A stretch of DNA of 64,000 nt from Hydractinia symbiolongicarpus. Its lineage: Eukaryota; Cnidaria; Hydrozoa; Anthoathecata; Hydractiniidae. Of the stretch, positions 37,952 to 49,989 are shown in pieces. The DNA is taken from assembly GCF_029227915.1 (NCBI RefSeq), contig NC_079887.1, positions 310,001 to 374,000 on the forward strand, read 5' to 3'. The position numbers and the translations under genes were made by a program. The first letter of the stretch is position 1. The number at the start of each line of letters is the position of its first letter. A model generated the notes under the pieces. It was not told the origin of the DNA. It was given only the letters and a program-made list of their open reading frames with translations, and did not search any database.

Positions 37952-38153
37952 TCACCACTAAAACGCATAAGACTTGTAGTTTTTAAAAATGTTTTCATTT
38001 TTGATGAGACGCTGAATAGAAGAAGTTTAATCGCCTGCAAACGAAAACCCGCGATTTCCCGAAAAACCCCCCTTGGCCCGTATAGTCAAAAGTATACAAA
38101 GAAAATAAACAGGGAGTAAACTCATTTCCCGAACAATTTTTTAAATTATTTTT
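37952..38153 (+). repeat. Monomer with clustered private changes
   Basis: Contains CCCGAAAAACCCCCCTTGG where relatives (for example near 48810) read CCCGTAAATCCCGGCTTGG, and GAAAATAAACAGGG where relatives read GAAAATACCCAGGG. At least six substitutions fall in about 55 bp while flanking monomers look normal. Either this copy has diverged locally or the base calls here are unreliable. Confidence 0.7.
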
Positions 38154-38759
38154 TCACCACTAAAACGCATGACACTTGTACTTTTTAAAAATGTTTTCAT
38201 TTTTGATGAGACGCTGAATAAAAGAAGTTTAATCGCCGGCAAACGAAAACCCGCGATTTCCCGTAAATCCAGGCTTGGCCCGTATAGTCAAAAGTATACA
38301 AAGAAAGTACCCAGGGAGTGAACTCATTTCCCGAACGATTTTTTAAATTATTTTTTCACCACTAAAACGCATGAGACTTGTAGTTTTCAAAAATGTTTTC
38401 ATTTTTGATGAGACGCTGAATAAAAGAAGTTTAATCGCCGGCAAACGAAAACCCGCGATTTGCCGTAAATCCCGGGCTTGGCCCGGATAGTCGAATGTAT
38501 ACAAAGAAAGTACCCTGTGAGTAAACTCATTTCCAGACCGTTTTTTAAATTATTTTTTCACCACTAAAACGCATAAGACTTGTAGTTTTTAAAAATGTTT
38601 TCATTTTTGATGAGACGCTGAATAAAAGAAGTTTAATCGCCGGCAAACGAAAACCCGCGATTTCCCGTAAATCCCGGCTTGGCCCGTATAGTCAAAAGTA
38701 TACAAAGAAAGTACCCAGGGAGTAAACTTATTTCCAGAACGATTTTTTATATTATTTTT

Positions 38760-39972
38760 TCACCACTAAAACGCATGAGACTTGTAGTTTTCAAAAATGT
38801 TTTCATTTTTGATGAGACGCTGAATAAAAGCAGTTTAATCGCCGGCAAACGAAATCCCGCGTTTTCCCGTAAATCCGGGGCTTGGCCCGTATAGTCGAAT
38901 GTATACAAAGAAAGTACCCAGGGAGTAAACTCATTTCCCGAACGATTTTTTAATTTTTTTTTCACCACTAAAACGCATGAGACTTGTAGTTTTCAAAAAT
39001 GTTTTCATTTTTGATGAGACGCTGAATAAAAGCAGTTTAATCGCCGGCAAACGAAATCCCGCGATTTCCCGTAAATCCCGGGCTTGGCCCGGATAGTCGA
39101 ATGTATACAAAGAAAGTACCCTGTGAGTAAACTCATTTCCAGAACGTTTTTTTAAATTATTTTTTCACCACTAAAACGCATAAGACTTGTACTTTTTAAA
39201 AATGTTTTCATTTTTGATGAGACGCTGAATAAAAGAAGTTTAATTGCCGGCAAACGAAAACCCGCGATTTCCCGTAAATCCCGGCTTGGCCCGTATAGTC
39301 AAAAGTATACAAAGAAAGTACCCAGAGAGTAAACTCATTTCCCGAACGATTTTTTAAATTATTTTTTCACCACAAAAACGCATGAGACTTGTAGTTTTCA
39401 AAAATATTTTCATTTTTGATGAGACGCTGAATAAAAGAAGTTTAATCGCCGGCAAACGAAAACCCGCGATTTCCCGTAAATCCCGGGCTTGGCCCGTATA
39501 GTCAAAAGTATACAAAGAAAGTACCCAGGGAGTAAACTCATTTCCCGATCGATTTTTTAAAATACTTTTTCACCACTAAAACGCATGAGACTTGTAGTTT
39601 TTAAAAATGTTTTCATTTTTGATGAGACGCTGAATAAAAGCAGTTTAATCGCCGGCAAACGAAAAACTGCGATTTCCCTAAATCCCAGACTCGGCCCGTA
39701 TAGTCAAAAGTATACAAAGAAAGTACCCAGGGAGTAAACTTATTTCCAGAACGATTTTTTATATTATTTTTTCACCACTAAAACGCATAAGACTTGTAGT
39801 TTTTAAAAATGTTTTCATTTTTGATGAGACGCTGAATAAAGGAAGTTTAATCGCCGGCAAACGAAAACCCGCGATTTCTCGTAAATCCCGGGCTTGGCCG
39901 TATAGTCAAAAGTATACAAAGAAAGTACCCAGGGAGTAAACTTATTTCCCGAACGATTTTTGATATTATTTT
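38760..39972 (+). repeat. 6-monomer unit (1213 bp), copy 1
   Basis: Tandem partner of 39973-40984. Order of marks: CCCGCGTTTTCCC with GGGGCTTGG, GGATAGTCG, CTTGTACTTTTT, ACCACAAAAACGC, CGAAAAACTGCG, AATAAAGGAAG. Its first five monomers (to about 39630) also match about 49315-50185 and the right end of the window. Confidence 0.8.
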
Positions 39973-40984
39973 TCACCACTAAAACGCATGAGACTTGTAG
40001 TTTTCAAAAATGTTTTCATTTTTGATGAGACGCTGAATAAAAGCAGTTTAATCGCCGGCAAACGAAATCCCGCGTTTTCCCGTAAATCCGGGGCTTGGCC
40101 CGTATAGTCGAATGTATACAAAGAAAGTACCCAGGGAGTAAACTCATTTCCCGAACGATTTTTTAATTTTTTTTTCACCACTAAAACGCATGAGACTTGT
40201 AGTTTTCAAAAATGTTTTCATTTTTGATGAGACGCTGACTAAAAGCAGTTTAATCGCCGGCAAACGAAATCCCGCGATTTCCCGTAAATCCCGGGCTTGG
40301 CCCGGATAGTCGAATGTATACAAAGAAAGTACCCTGTGAGTAAACTCATTTCCAGAACGTTTTTTTAAATTATTTTTTCACCACTAAAACGCATAAGACT
40401 TGTACTTTTTAAAAATGTTTTCATTTTTGATGAGACGCTGAATAAAAGAAGTTTAATTGCCGGCAAACGAAAACCCGCGATTTCCCGTAAATCCCGGCTT
40501 GGCCCGTATAGTCAAAAGTATACAAAGAAAGTACCCAGAGAGTAAACTCATTTCCCGAACGATTTTTTAAATTATTTTTTCACCACAAAAACGCATGAGA
40601 CTTGTAGTTTTCAAAAATGTTTTCATTTTTGATGAGACGCTGAATAAAAGAAGTTTAATCGCCGGCAAACGAAAACCCGCGATTTCCCGTAAATCCCGGG
40701 CTTGGCCCGTATAGTCAAAAGTATACAAAGAAAGTACCCAGGGAGTAAACTCATTTCCCGAACGATTTTTTAAAATACTTTTTCACCACTAAAACGCATG
40801 AGACTTGTAGTTTTTAAAAATGTTTTCATTTTTGATGAGACGCTGAATAAAAGCAGTTTAATCGCCGGCAAACGAAAAACTGCGATTTCCCTAAATCCCA
40901 GACTCGGCCCGTATAGTCAAAAGTATACAAAGAAAGTACCCAGGGAGTAAACTTATTTCCAGAACGATTTTTTATATTATTTTT
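39973..40984 (+). repeat. 6-monomer unit, truncated copy 2
   Basis: Follows 38760-39972 at offset 1213 and agrees with it for five monomers, then stops at the irregular seam starting 40985. The expected sixth monomer (AATAAAGGAAG class) is supplied after the seam by a segment copied from elsewhere. One base has been lost at the start (ATTATTTTTCACC). Confidence 0.8.
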
Positions 40985-41015
40985 TCATCACAGAACGTTT
41001 TTTTAAATTATTTTT
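40985..41015 (+). repeat. 31-bp seam: truncated monomer remnant
   Basis: Here TCATCA is followed directly by CAGAACGTTTTTTTAAATT, which is the tail of another monomer, so two monomer starts (40985 and 41016) lie only 31 bp apart instead of 202-203. It is the only phase break I found in block 3. It lies between the truncated 6-monomer copy on the left and the copy of 29652-31376 on the right, so it marks the junction where two segments were joined. CA/CCA microhomology is possible at the join. Confidence 0.88.
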
Positions 41016-42740
41016 TCACCACTAAAACGCATAAGACTTGTAGTTTTTAAAAATGTTTTCATTTTTGATGAGACGCTGAATAAAGGAAGTTTAATCGCCG
41101 GCAAACGAAAACCCGCGATTTCTCGTAAATCCCGGGCTTGGCCCGTATAGTCAAAAGTATACAAAGAAAGTACCCAGGGAGTAAACTTATTTCCCGAACG
41201 ATTTTTTATATTATTTTTTCACCACTAAAACGCATGAGACTTGTAGTTTTCAAAAATGTTTTCATTTTTGATGAGACGCTGAATAAAAGCAGTTTAATCG
41301 CCGGCAAACGAAATCCCGCGTTTTCCCGTAAATCCGGGGCTTGGCCCGTATAGTCGAATTTATACAAAGAAAGTACCCAGGGAGTAAACTCATTTCCCGA
41401 ACGATTTTTTAATTTTTTTTTCACCACTAAAACGCATGAGACTTGTAGTTTTCAAAAATGTTTTAATTTTTGATGAGACGCTGAATAAAAGCAGTTTAAT
41501 CGCCGGCAAACGAAATACCGCGATTTCCCGTAAATCCCGGGCTTGGCCCGTATAGTCGAATGTATACAAAGAAAGTACCCTGTGAGTAAACTCATTTCCA
41601 GAACGATTTTTTAAATTATTTTTTCACCACTAAAAGGCATAAGTCTTGTAGTTTTTAAAAATTTTTTCATTTTTGATGAGACGCTGAATAAAAGCAGTTT
41701 AATCGCCGGCAAACGAAAAACTGCGATTTCCCTAAATCCCAGACTCGGCCCGTATTGTCAAAAGTATACAAAGAAAGTACCCAGGGAGTAAACTTATTTC
41801 CAGAACGATTTTTTATATTATTTTTTCACCACTAAAACGCATAAGACTTGTAGTTTTTAAAAATGTTTTCATTTTTGATGAGACGCTGAATAAAGAAAGT
41901 TTAATCGCCGGCAAACGAAAACCCGCGATTTCTCGTAAATCCCGGGCTTGGCCCGTATAGTCAAAAGTATACAAAGAAAGTACCCAGGGAGTAAACTCAT
42001 TTCCCGAACGATTTTTTATATTATTTTTTCACCACTAAAACGCATGAGACTTGTAGTTTTCAAAAATGTTTTCATTTTTGATGAGACGCTGAATAAAAGC
42101 AGTTTAATCGCCGGCAAACGAAATCCCGCGTTTTCCCGTAAATCCGAGGCTTGGCCCATATAGTCGAATGTATACAAAGAAAGTACCCAGGGAGTAAACA
42201 CATTTGCCGAACGATTTTTTAATTTTTTTTTCACCACTAAAACGCATGAGACTTGTAGTTTTCAAAAATGTTTTCATTTTTGATGAGACGCTGAATAAAA
42301 GCAGTTTAATCGCCGGCAAACGAAATCCCGCGACTTCCCGTAAATCCCGGGCTTGGCCCGGATAGTCGAATGTATACAAAGAAAGTACCCTGTGAGTAAA
42401 CTCATTTCCAGAACGTTTTTTTAAATTATTTTTTCACCACTAAAACGCATAAGACTTGTACTTTTTAAAAATGTTATCATTTTTGATGAGACGCTGAATA
42501 AAAGAAGTTTAATCTCCGGCAAACGAAAACCCGCGATTTCCCGTAAATCCCGGCTTGGCCCGTATAGTCAAAAGTATACAAAGAAAGTACCCAGGGAGTA
42601 AACTCATTTCCCGAACGATTTTTTAAATTATTTTTTCACCACTAAAACGCATGAGACTTGTAGTTTTCAAAAATGTTTTCATTTTTGATGAGACGCTGAA
42701 TAAAAGAAGTTTAATCGCCGGCAAACGAAAACCCGCGATT
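41016..42740 (+). repeat. Dispersed 1.7-kb duplication, copy 2
   Basis: Partner of 29652-31376, beginning exactly at the first full monomer after the 31-bp seam. Private differences include TCGAATTTATAC near 41355, GTATTGTC near 41753, AATAAAGAAAG near 41892 and GTTATCATTT near 42472. The last of these is then found in every unit of the 12-monomer repeat that follows, so this copy is upstream of that amplification. Confidence 0.85.
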
Positions 42741-44748
42741 TCCCGTAAATCCCGGCTTGGCCCGTATAGTCAAAAGTATACAAAGAAAGTACCCAGGGAG
42801 TAAACTTATTTCCAGAACGATTTTTTATATTATTTTTTCACCACTAAAACGCATGAGACTTGTAGTTTTCAAAAATGTTTTCATTTTTGATGAGACGCTG
42901 AATAAAAGCAGTTTAATCGCCGGCAAACGAAATCTCGCGTTTTCCCGTAAATCCGGGGCTTGGCCCGTATAGTCGAATGTATACAAAGAAAGTACCCAGG
43001 GAGTAAACTCATTTCCAGAACGTTTTTTTAAATTATTTTTTCACCACTAAAACGCATAAGACTTGTACTTTTTAAAAATGTTTTCATTTTTGATGAGACG
43101 CTGAATAAAAGAAGTTTAATCGCCGGCAAACGAAAACCCGCGATTTCCCGTAAATCCCGGCTTGGCCCGTATAGTCAAAAGTATACAAAGAAAGTACCCA
43201 GAGAGTAAACTCATTTCCCGAACGATTTTTTAAATTATTTTTTCACCACAAAAACGCATGAGACTTGTAGTTTTCAAAAATGTTTTAATTTTTGATGAGA
43301 CGCTGAATAAAAGAAGTTTAATCGCCGGCAAACGAAATCCCGCGACTTCCCGTAAATCCCGGGCTTGGCCCGGATAGTCGAATGTATACAAAGAAAGTAC
43401 CCTGTGAGTAAACTCATTTCCAGAACGTTTTTTTAAATTATTTTTTCACCACTAAAACGCATAAGACTTGTACTTTTTAAAAATGTTATCATTTTTGATG
43501 AGACGCTGAATAAAAGAAGTTTAATCTCCGGCAAACGAAAACCCGCGATTTCCCGTAAATCCCGGCTTGGCCCGTATAGTCAAAAGTATACAAAGAAAGT
43601 ACCCAGGGAGTAAACTCATTTCCCGAACGATTTTTTAAATTTTTTTTTCACCACTAAAACGCATGAGACTTGTAGTTTTCAAAAATGTTTTCATTTTTGA
43701 TGAGACGCTGAATAAAAGCAGTTTAATCGCCGGCAAACGAAATCCCGCGACTTCCCGTAAATCCCGGGCTTGGCCCGGATAGTCGAATGTATACAAAGAA
43801 AGTACCCTGTGAGTAAACTCATTTCCAGAACGTTTTTTTAAATTATTTTTTCACCACTAAAACGCATAAGACTTGTACTTTTTAAAAATGTTATCATTTT
43901 TGATGAGACGCTGAATAAAAGAAGTTTAATCTCCGGCAAACGAAAACCCGCGATTTCCCGTAAATCCCGGCTTGGCCCGTATAGTCAAAAGTATACAAAG
44001 AAAGTACCCAGGGAGTAAACTCATTTCCCGAACGATTTTTTAAATTATTTTTTCACCACTAAAACGCATGAGACTTGTAGTTTTCAAAAATGTTTTCATT
44101 TTTGATGAGACGCTGAATAAAAGAAGTTTAATCGCCGGCAAACGAAAACCCGCGATTTCCCGTAAATCCCGGCTTGGCCCGTATAGTCAAAAGTATACAA
44201 AGAAAGTACCCAGGGAGTAAACTTATTTCCAGAACGATTTTTTATATTATTTTTTCACCACTAAAACGCATGAGACTTGTAGTTTTCAAAAATGTTTTCA
44301 TTTTTGATGAGACGCTGAATAAAAGCAGTTTAATCGCCGGCAAACGAAATCTCGCGTTTTCCCGTAAATCCGGGGCTTGGCCCGTATAGTCGAATGTATA
44401 CAAAGAAAGTACCCAGGGAGTAAACTCATTTCCAGAACGTTTTTTTAAATTATTTTTTCACCACTAAAACGCATAAGACTTGTACTTTTTAAAAATGTTT
44501 TCATTTTTGATGAGACGCTGAATAAAAGAAGTTTAATCGCCGGCAAACGAAAACCCGCGATTTCCCGTAAATCCCGGCTTGGCCCGTATAGTCAAAAGTA
44601 TACAAAGAAAGTACCCAGAGAGTAAACTCATTTCCCGAACGATTTTTTAAATTATTTTTTCACCACAAAAACGCATGAGACTTGTAGTTTTCAAAAATGT
44701 TTTAATTTTTGATGAGACGCTGAATAAAAGAAGTTTAATCGCCGGCAA
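42320..44748 (+). repeat. 12-monomer higher-order repeat (2429 bp), copy 1
   Basis: Repeats at 44749-47177. The monomer with AAATCTCGCG occurs near 42932, 44349, 45361 and 46778, alternating 1417 and 1012 bp apart (7 and 5 monomers). The five-monomer core is AAATCTCGCG, CTTGTACTTTTT, TTTTAATTTTTG, GTTATCATTT with AATCTCCGG, and AAACTTATTTCC. The seven-monomer form adds a GCAG/GCGACTTCC monomer plus a second GTTATCATTT monomer. Confidence 0.87.
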
Positions 44749-47177
44749 ACGAAATCCCGCGACTTCCCGTAAATCCCGGGCTTGGCCCGGATAGTCGAAT
44801 GTATACAAAGAAAGTACCCTGTGAGTAAACTCATTTCCAGAACGTTTTTTTAAATTATTTTTTCACCACTAAAACGCATAAGACTTGTACTTTTTAAAAA
44901 TGTTATCATTTTTGATGAGACGCTGAATAAAAGAAGTTTAATCTCCGGCAAACGAAAACCCGCGATTTCCCGTAAATCCCGGCTTGGCCCGTATAGTCAA
45001 AAGTATACAAAGAAAGTACCCAGGGAGTAAACTCATTTCCCGAACGATTTTTTAAATTATTTTTTCACCACTAAAACGCATGAGACTTGTAGTTTTCAAA
45101 AATGTTTTCATTTTTGATGAGACGCTGAATAAAAGAAGTTTAATCGCCGGCAAACGAAAACCCGCGATTTCCCGTAAATCCCGGCTTGGCCCGTATAGTC
45201 AAAAGTATACAAAGAAAGTACCCAGGGAGTAAACTTATTTCCAGAACGATTTTTTATATTATTTTTTCACCACTAAAACGCATGAGACTTGTAGTTTTCA
45301 AAAATGTTTTCATTTTTGATGAGACGCTGAATAAAAGCAGTTTAATCGCCGGCAAACGAAATCTCGCGTTTTCCCGTAAATCCGGGGCTTGGCCCGTATA
45401 GTCGAATGTATACAAAGAAAGTACCCAGGGAGTAAACTCATTTCCAGAACGTTTTTTTAAATTATTTTTTCACCACTAAAACGCATAAGACTTGTACTTT
45501 TTAAAAATGTTTTCATTTTTGATGAGACGCTGAATAAAAGAAGTTTAATCGCCGGCAAACGAAAACCCGCGATTTCCCGTAAATCCCGGCTTGGCCCGTA
45601 TAGTCAAAAGTATACAAAGAAAGTACCCAGAGAGTAAACTCATTTCCCGAACGATTTTTTAAATTATTTTTTCACCACAAAAACGCATGAGACTTGTAGT
45701 TTTCAAAAATGTTTTAATTTTTGATGAGACGCTGAATAAAAGAAGTTTAATCGCCGGCAAACGAAATCCCGCGACTTCCCGTAAATCCCGGGCTTGGCCC
45801 GGATAGTCGAATGTATACAAAGAAAGTACCCTGTGAGTAAACTCATTTCCAGAACGTTTTTTTAAATTATTTTTTCACCACTAAAACGCATAAGACTTGT
45901 ACTTTTTAAAAATGTTATCATTTTTGATGAGACGCTGAATAAAAGAAGTTTAATCTCCGGCAAACGAAAACCCGCGATTTCCCGTAAATCCCGGCTTGGC
46001 CCGTATAGTCAAAAGTATACAAAGAAAGTACCCAGGGAGTAAACTCATTTCCCGAACGATTTTTTAAATTTTTTTTTCACCACTAAAACGCATGAGACTT
46101 GTAGTTTTCAAAAATGTTTTCATTTTTGATGAGACGCTGAATAAAAGCAGTTTAATCGCCGGCAAACGAAATCCCGCGACTTCCCGTAAATCCCGGGCTT
46201 GGCCCGGATAGTCGAATGTATACAAAGAAAGTACCCTGTGAGTAAACTCATTTCCAGAACGTTTTTTTAAATTATTTTTTCACCACTAAAACGCATAAGA
46301 CTTGTACTTTTTAAAAATGTTATCATTTTTGATGAGACGCTGAATAAAAGAAGTTTAATCTCCGGCAAACGAAAACCCGCGATTTCCCGTAAATCCCGGC
46401 TTGGCCCGTATAGTCAAAAGTATACAAAGAAAGTACCCAGGGAGTAAACTCATTTCCCGAACGATTTTTTAAATTATTTTTTCACCACTAAAACGCATGA
46501 GACTTGTAGTTTTCAAAAATGTTTTCATTTTTGATGAGACGCTGAATAAAAGAAGTTTAATCGCCGGCAAACGAAAACCCGCGATTTCCCGTAAATCCCG
46601 GCTTGGCCCGTATAGTCAAAAGTATACAAAGAAAGTACCCAGGGAGTAAACTTATTTCCAGAACGATTTTTTATATTATTTTTTCACCACTAAAACGCAT
46701 GAGACTTGTAGTTTTCAAAAATGTTTTCATTTTTGATGAGACGCTGAATAAAAGCAGTTTAATCGCCGGCAAACGAAATCTCGCGTTTTCCCGTAAATCC
46801 GGGGCTTGGCCCGTATAGTCGAATGTATACAAAGAAAGTACCCAGGGAGTAAACTCATTTCCAGAACGTTTTTTTAAATTATTTTTTCACCACTAAAACG
46901 CATAAGACTTGTACTTTTTAAAAATGTTTTCATTTTTGATGAGACGCTGAATAAAAGAAGTTTAATCGCCGGCAAACGAAAACCCGCGATTTCCCGTAAA
47001 TCCCGGCTTGGCCCGTATAGTCAAAAGTATACAAAGAAAGTACCCAGAGAGTAAACTCATTTCCCGAACGATTTTTTAAATTATTTTTTCACCACAAAAA
47101 CGCATGAGACTTGTAGTTTTCAAAAATGTTTTAATTTTTGATGAGACGCTGAATAAAAGAAGTTTAATCGCCGGCAA
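44749..47177 (+). repeat. 12-monomer higher-order repeat (2429 bp), copy 2
   Basis: Nearly indistinguishable from copy 1 by eye. Homology continues to about 47690, with AATCTCCAGC near 47370 as one difference, and then the pattern is rearranged: an additional GTTATCATTT monomer stands at about 47696 where AAATCTCGCG would be expected, and AAATCTCGCG follows two monomers later. Confidence 0.87.
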
Positions 47178-49989
47178 ACGAAATCCCGCGACTTCCCGTA
47201 AATCCCGGGCTTGGCCCGGATAGTCGAATGTATACAAAGAAAGTACCCTGTGAGTAAACTCATTTCCAGAACGTTTTTTTAAATTATTTTTTCACCACTA
47301 AAACGCATAAGACTTGTACTTTTTAAAAATGTTATCATTTTTGATGAGACGCTGAATAAAAGAAGTTTAATCTCCAGCAAACGAAAACCCGCGATTTCCC
47401 GTAAATCCCGGCTTGGCCCGTATAGTCAAAAGTATACAAAGAAAGTACCCAGGGAGTAAACTCATTTCCCGAACGATTTTTTAAATTATTTTTTCACCAC
47501 TAAAACGCATGAGACTTGTAGTTTTCAAAAATGTTTTCATTTTTGATGAGACGCTGAATAAAAGAAGTTTAATCGCCGGCAAACGAAAACCCGCGATTTC
47601 CCGTAAATCCCGGCTTGGCCCGTATAGTCAAAAGTATACAAAGAAAGTACCCAGGGAGTAAACTTATTTCCAGAACGATTTTTTATATTATTTTTTCACC
47701 ACTAAAACGCATAAGACTTGTACTTTTTAAAAATGTTATCATTTTTGATGAGACGCTGAATAAAAGAAGTTTAATCTCCGGCAAACGAAAACCCGCGATT
47801 TCCCGTAAATCCCGGCTTGGCCCGTATAGTCAAAAGTATACAAAGAAAGTACCCAGGGAGTAAACTCATTTCCCGAACGATTTTTTAAATTATTTTTTCA
47901 CCACTAAAACGCATGAGACTTGTAGTTTTCAAAAATGTTTTCATTTTTGATGAGACGCTGAATAAAAGAAGTTTAATCGCCGGCAAACGAAAACCCGCGA
48001 TTTCCCGTAAATCCCGGCTTGGCCCGTATAGTCAAAAGTATACAAAGAAAGTACCCAGGGAGTAAACTTATTTCCAGAACGATTTTTTATATTATTTTTT
48101 CACCACTAAAACGCATGAGACTTGTAGTTTTCAAAAATGTTTTCATTTTTGATGAGACGCTGAATAAAAGCAGTTTAATCGCCGGCAAACGAAATCTCGC
48201 GTTTTCCCGTAAATCCGGGGCTTGGCCCGTATAGTCGAATGTATACAAAGAAAGTACCCAGGGAGTAAACTCATTTCCAGAACGTTTTTTTAAATTATTT
48301 TTTCACCACTAAAACGCATAAGACTTGTACTTTTTAAAAATGTTTTCATTTTTGATGAGACGCTGAATAAAAGAAGTTTAATCGCCGGCAAACGAAAACC
48401 CGCGATTTCCCGTAAATCCCGGCTTGGCCCGTATAGTCAAAAGTATACAAAGAAAGTACCCAGAGAGTAAACTCATTTCCCGAACGATTTTTTAAATTAT
48501 TTTTTCACCACAAAAACGCATGAGACTTGTAGTTTTCAAAAATGTTTTAATTTTTGATGAGACGCTGAATAAAAGAAGTTTAATCGCCGGCAAACGAAAA
48601 CCCGCGATTTCCCGTAAATCCCGGGCTTGGCCCGTATAGTCAAAAGTATACAAAGAAAGCACCCTGTGAGTAAACACATTTCCAGAACGATTTTTTAATT
48701 TATTTTTTCACCACTAAAACGCATAAGACTTGTAGTTTTTAAAAATGTTTTCATTTTTGATGAGACGCTGAATAGAAGAAGTTTAATCGCCTGCAAACGA
48801 AAACCCGCGATTTCCCGTAAATCCCGGCTTGGCCCGTATAGTCAAAAGTATACAAAGAAAATACCCAGGGAGTAAACTCATTTCCCGAACAATTTTTTAA
48901 ATTATTTTTTCACCACTAAAACGCATGACACTTGTACTTTTTAAAAATGTTTTCATTTTTGATGAGACGCTGAATAAAAGAAGTTTAATCGCCGGCAAAC
49001 GAAAACCCGCGATTTGCCGTAAATCCCGGGCTTGGCCCGGATAGTCGAATGTATACAAAGAAAGTACCCTGTGAGTAAACTCATTTCCAGAACGTTTTTT
49101 TAAATTATTTTTTCACCACTAAAACGCATAAGACTTGTAGTTTTTAAAAATGTTTTCATTTTTGATGAGACGCTGAATAAAAGAAGTTTAATCGCCGGCA
49201 AACGAAAACCCGCGATTTCCCGTAAATCCCGGCTTGGCCCGTATAGTCAAAAGTATACAAAGAAAGTACCCAGGGAGTAAACTTATTTCCAGAACGATTT
49301 TTTATATTATTTTTTCACCACTAAAACGCATGAGACTTGTAGTTTTCAAAAATGTTTTCATTTTTGATGAGACGCTGAATAAAAGCAGTTTAATCGCCGG
49401 CAAACGAAATCCCGCGTTTTCCCGTAAATCCGGGGCTTGGCCCGTATAGTCGAATGTATACAAAGAAAGTACCCAGGGAGTAAACTCATTTCCCGAACGA
49501 TTTTTTAATTTTTTTTTCACCACTAAAACGCATGAGACTTGTAGTTTTCAAAAATGTTTTCATTTTTGATGAGACGCTGAATAAAAGCAGTTTAATCGCC
49601 GGCAAACGAAATCCCGCGATTTCCCGTAAATCCCGGGCTTGGCCCGGATAGTCGAATGTATACAAAGAAAGTACCCTGTGAGTAAACTCATTTCCAGAAC
49701 GTTTTTTTAAATTATTTTTTCACCACTAAAACGCATAAGACTTGTACTTTTTAAAAATGTTTTCATTTTTGATGAGACGCTGAATAAAAGAAGTTTAATT
49801 GCCGGCAAACGAAAACCCGCGATTTCCCGTAAATCCCGGCTTGGCCCGTATAGTCAAAACTATACAAAGAAAGTACCCAGAGAGTAAACTCATTTCCCGA
49901 ACGATTTTTTAAATTATTTTTTCACCACAAAAACGCATGAGACTTGTAGTTTTCAAAAATGTTTTCATTTTTGATGAGACGCTGATTAA

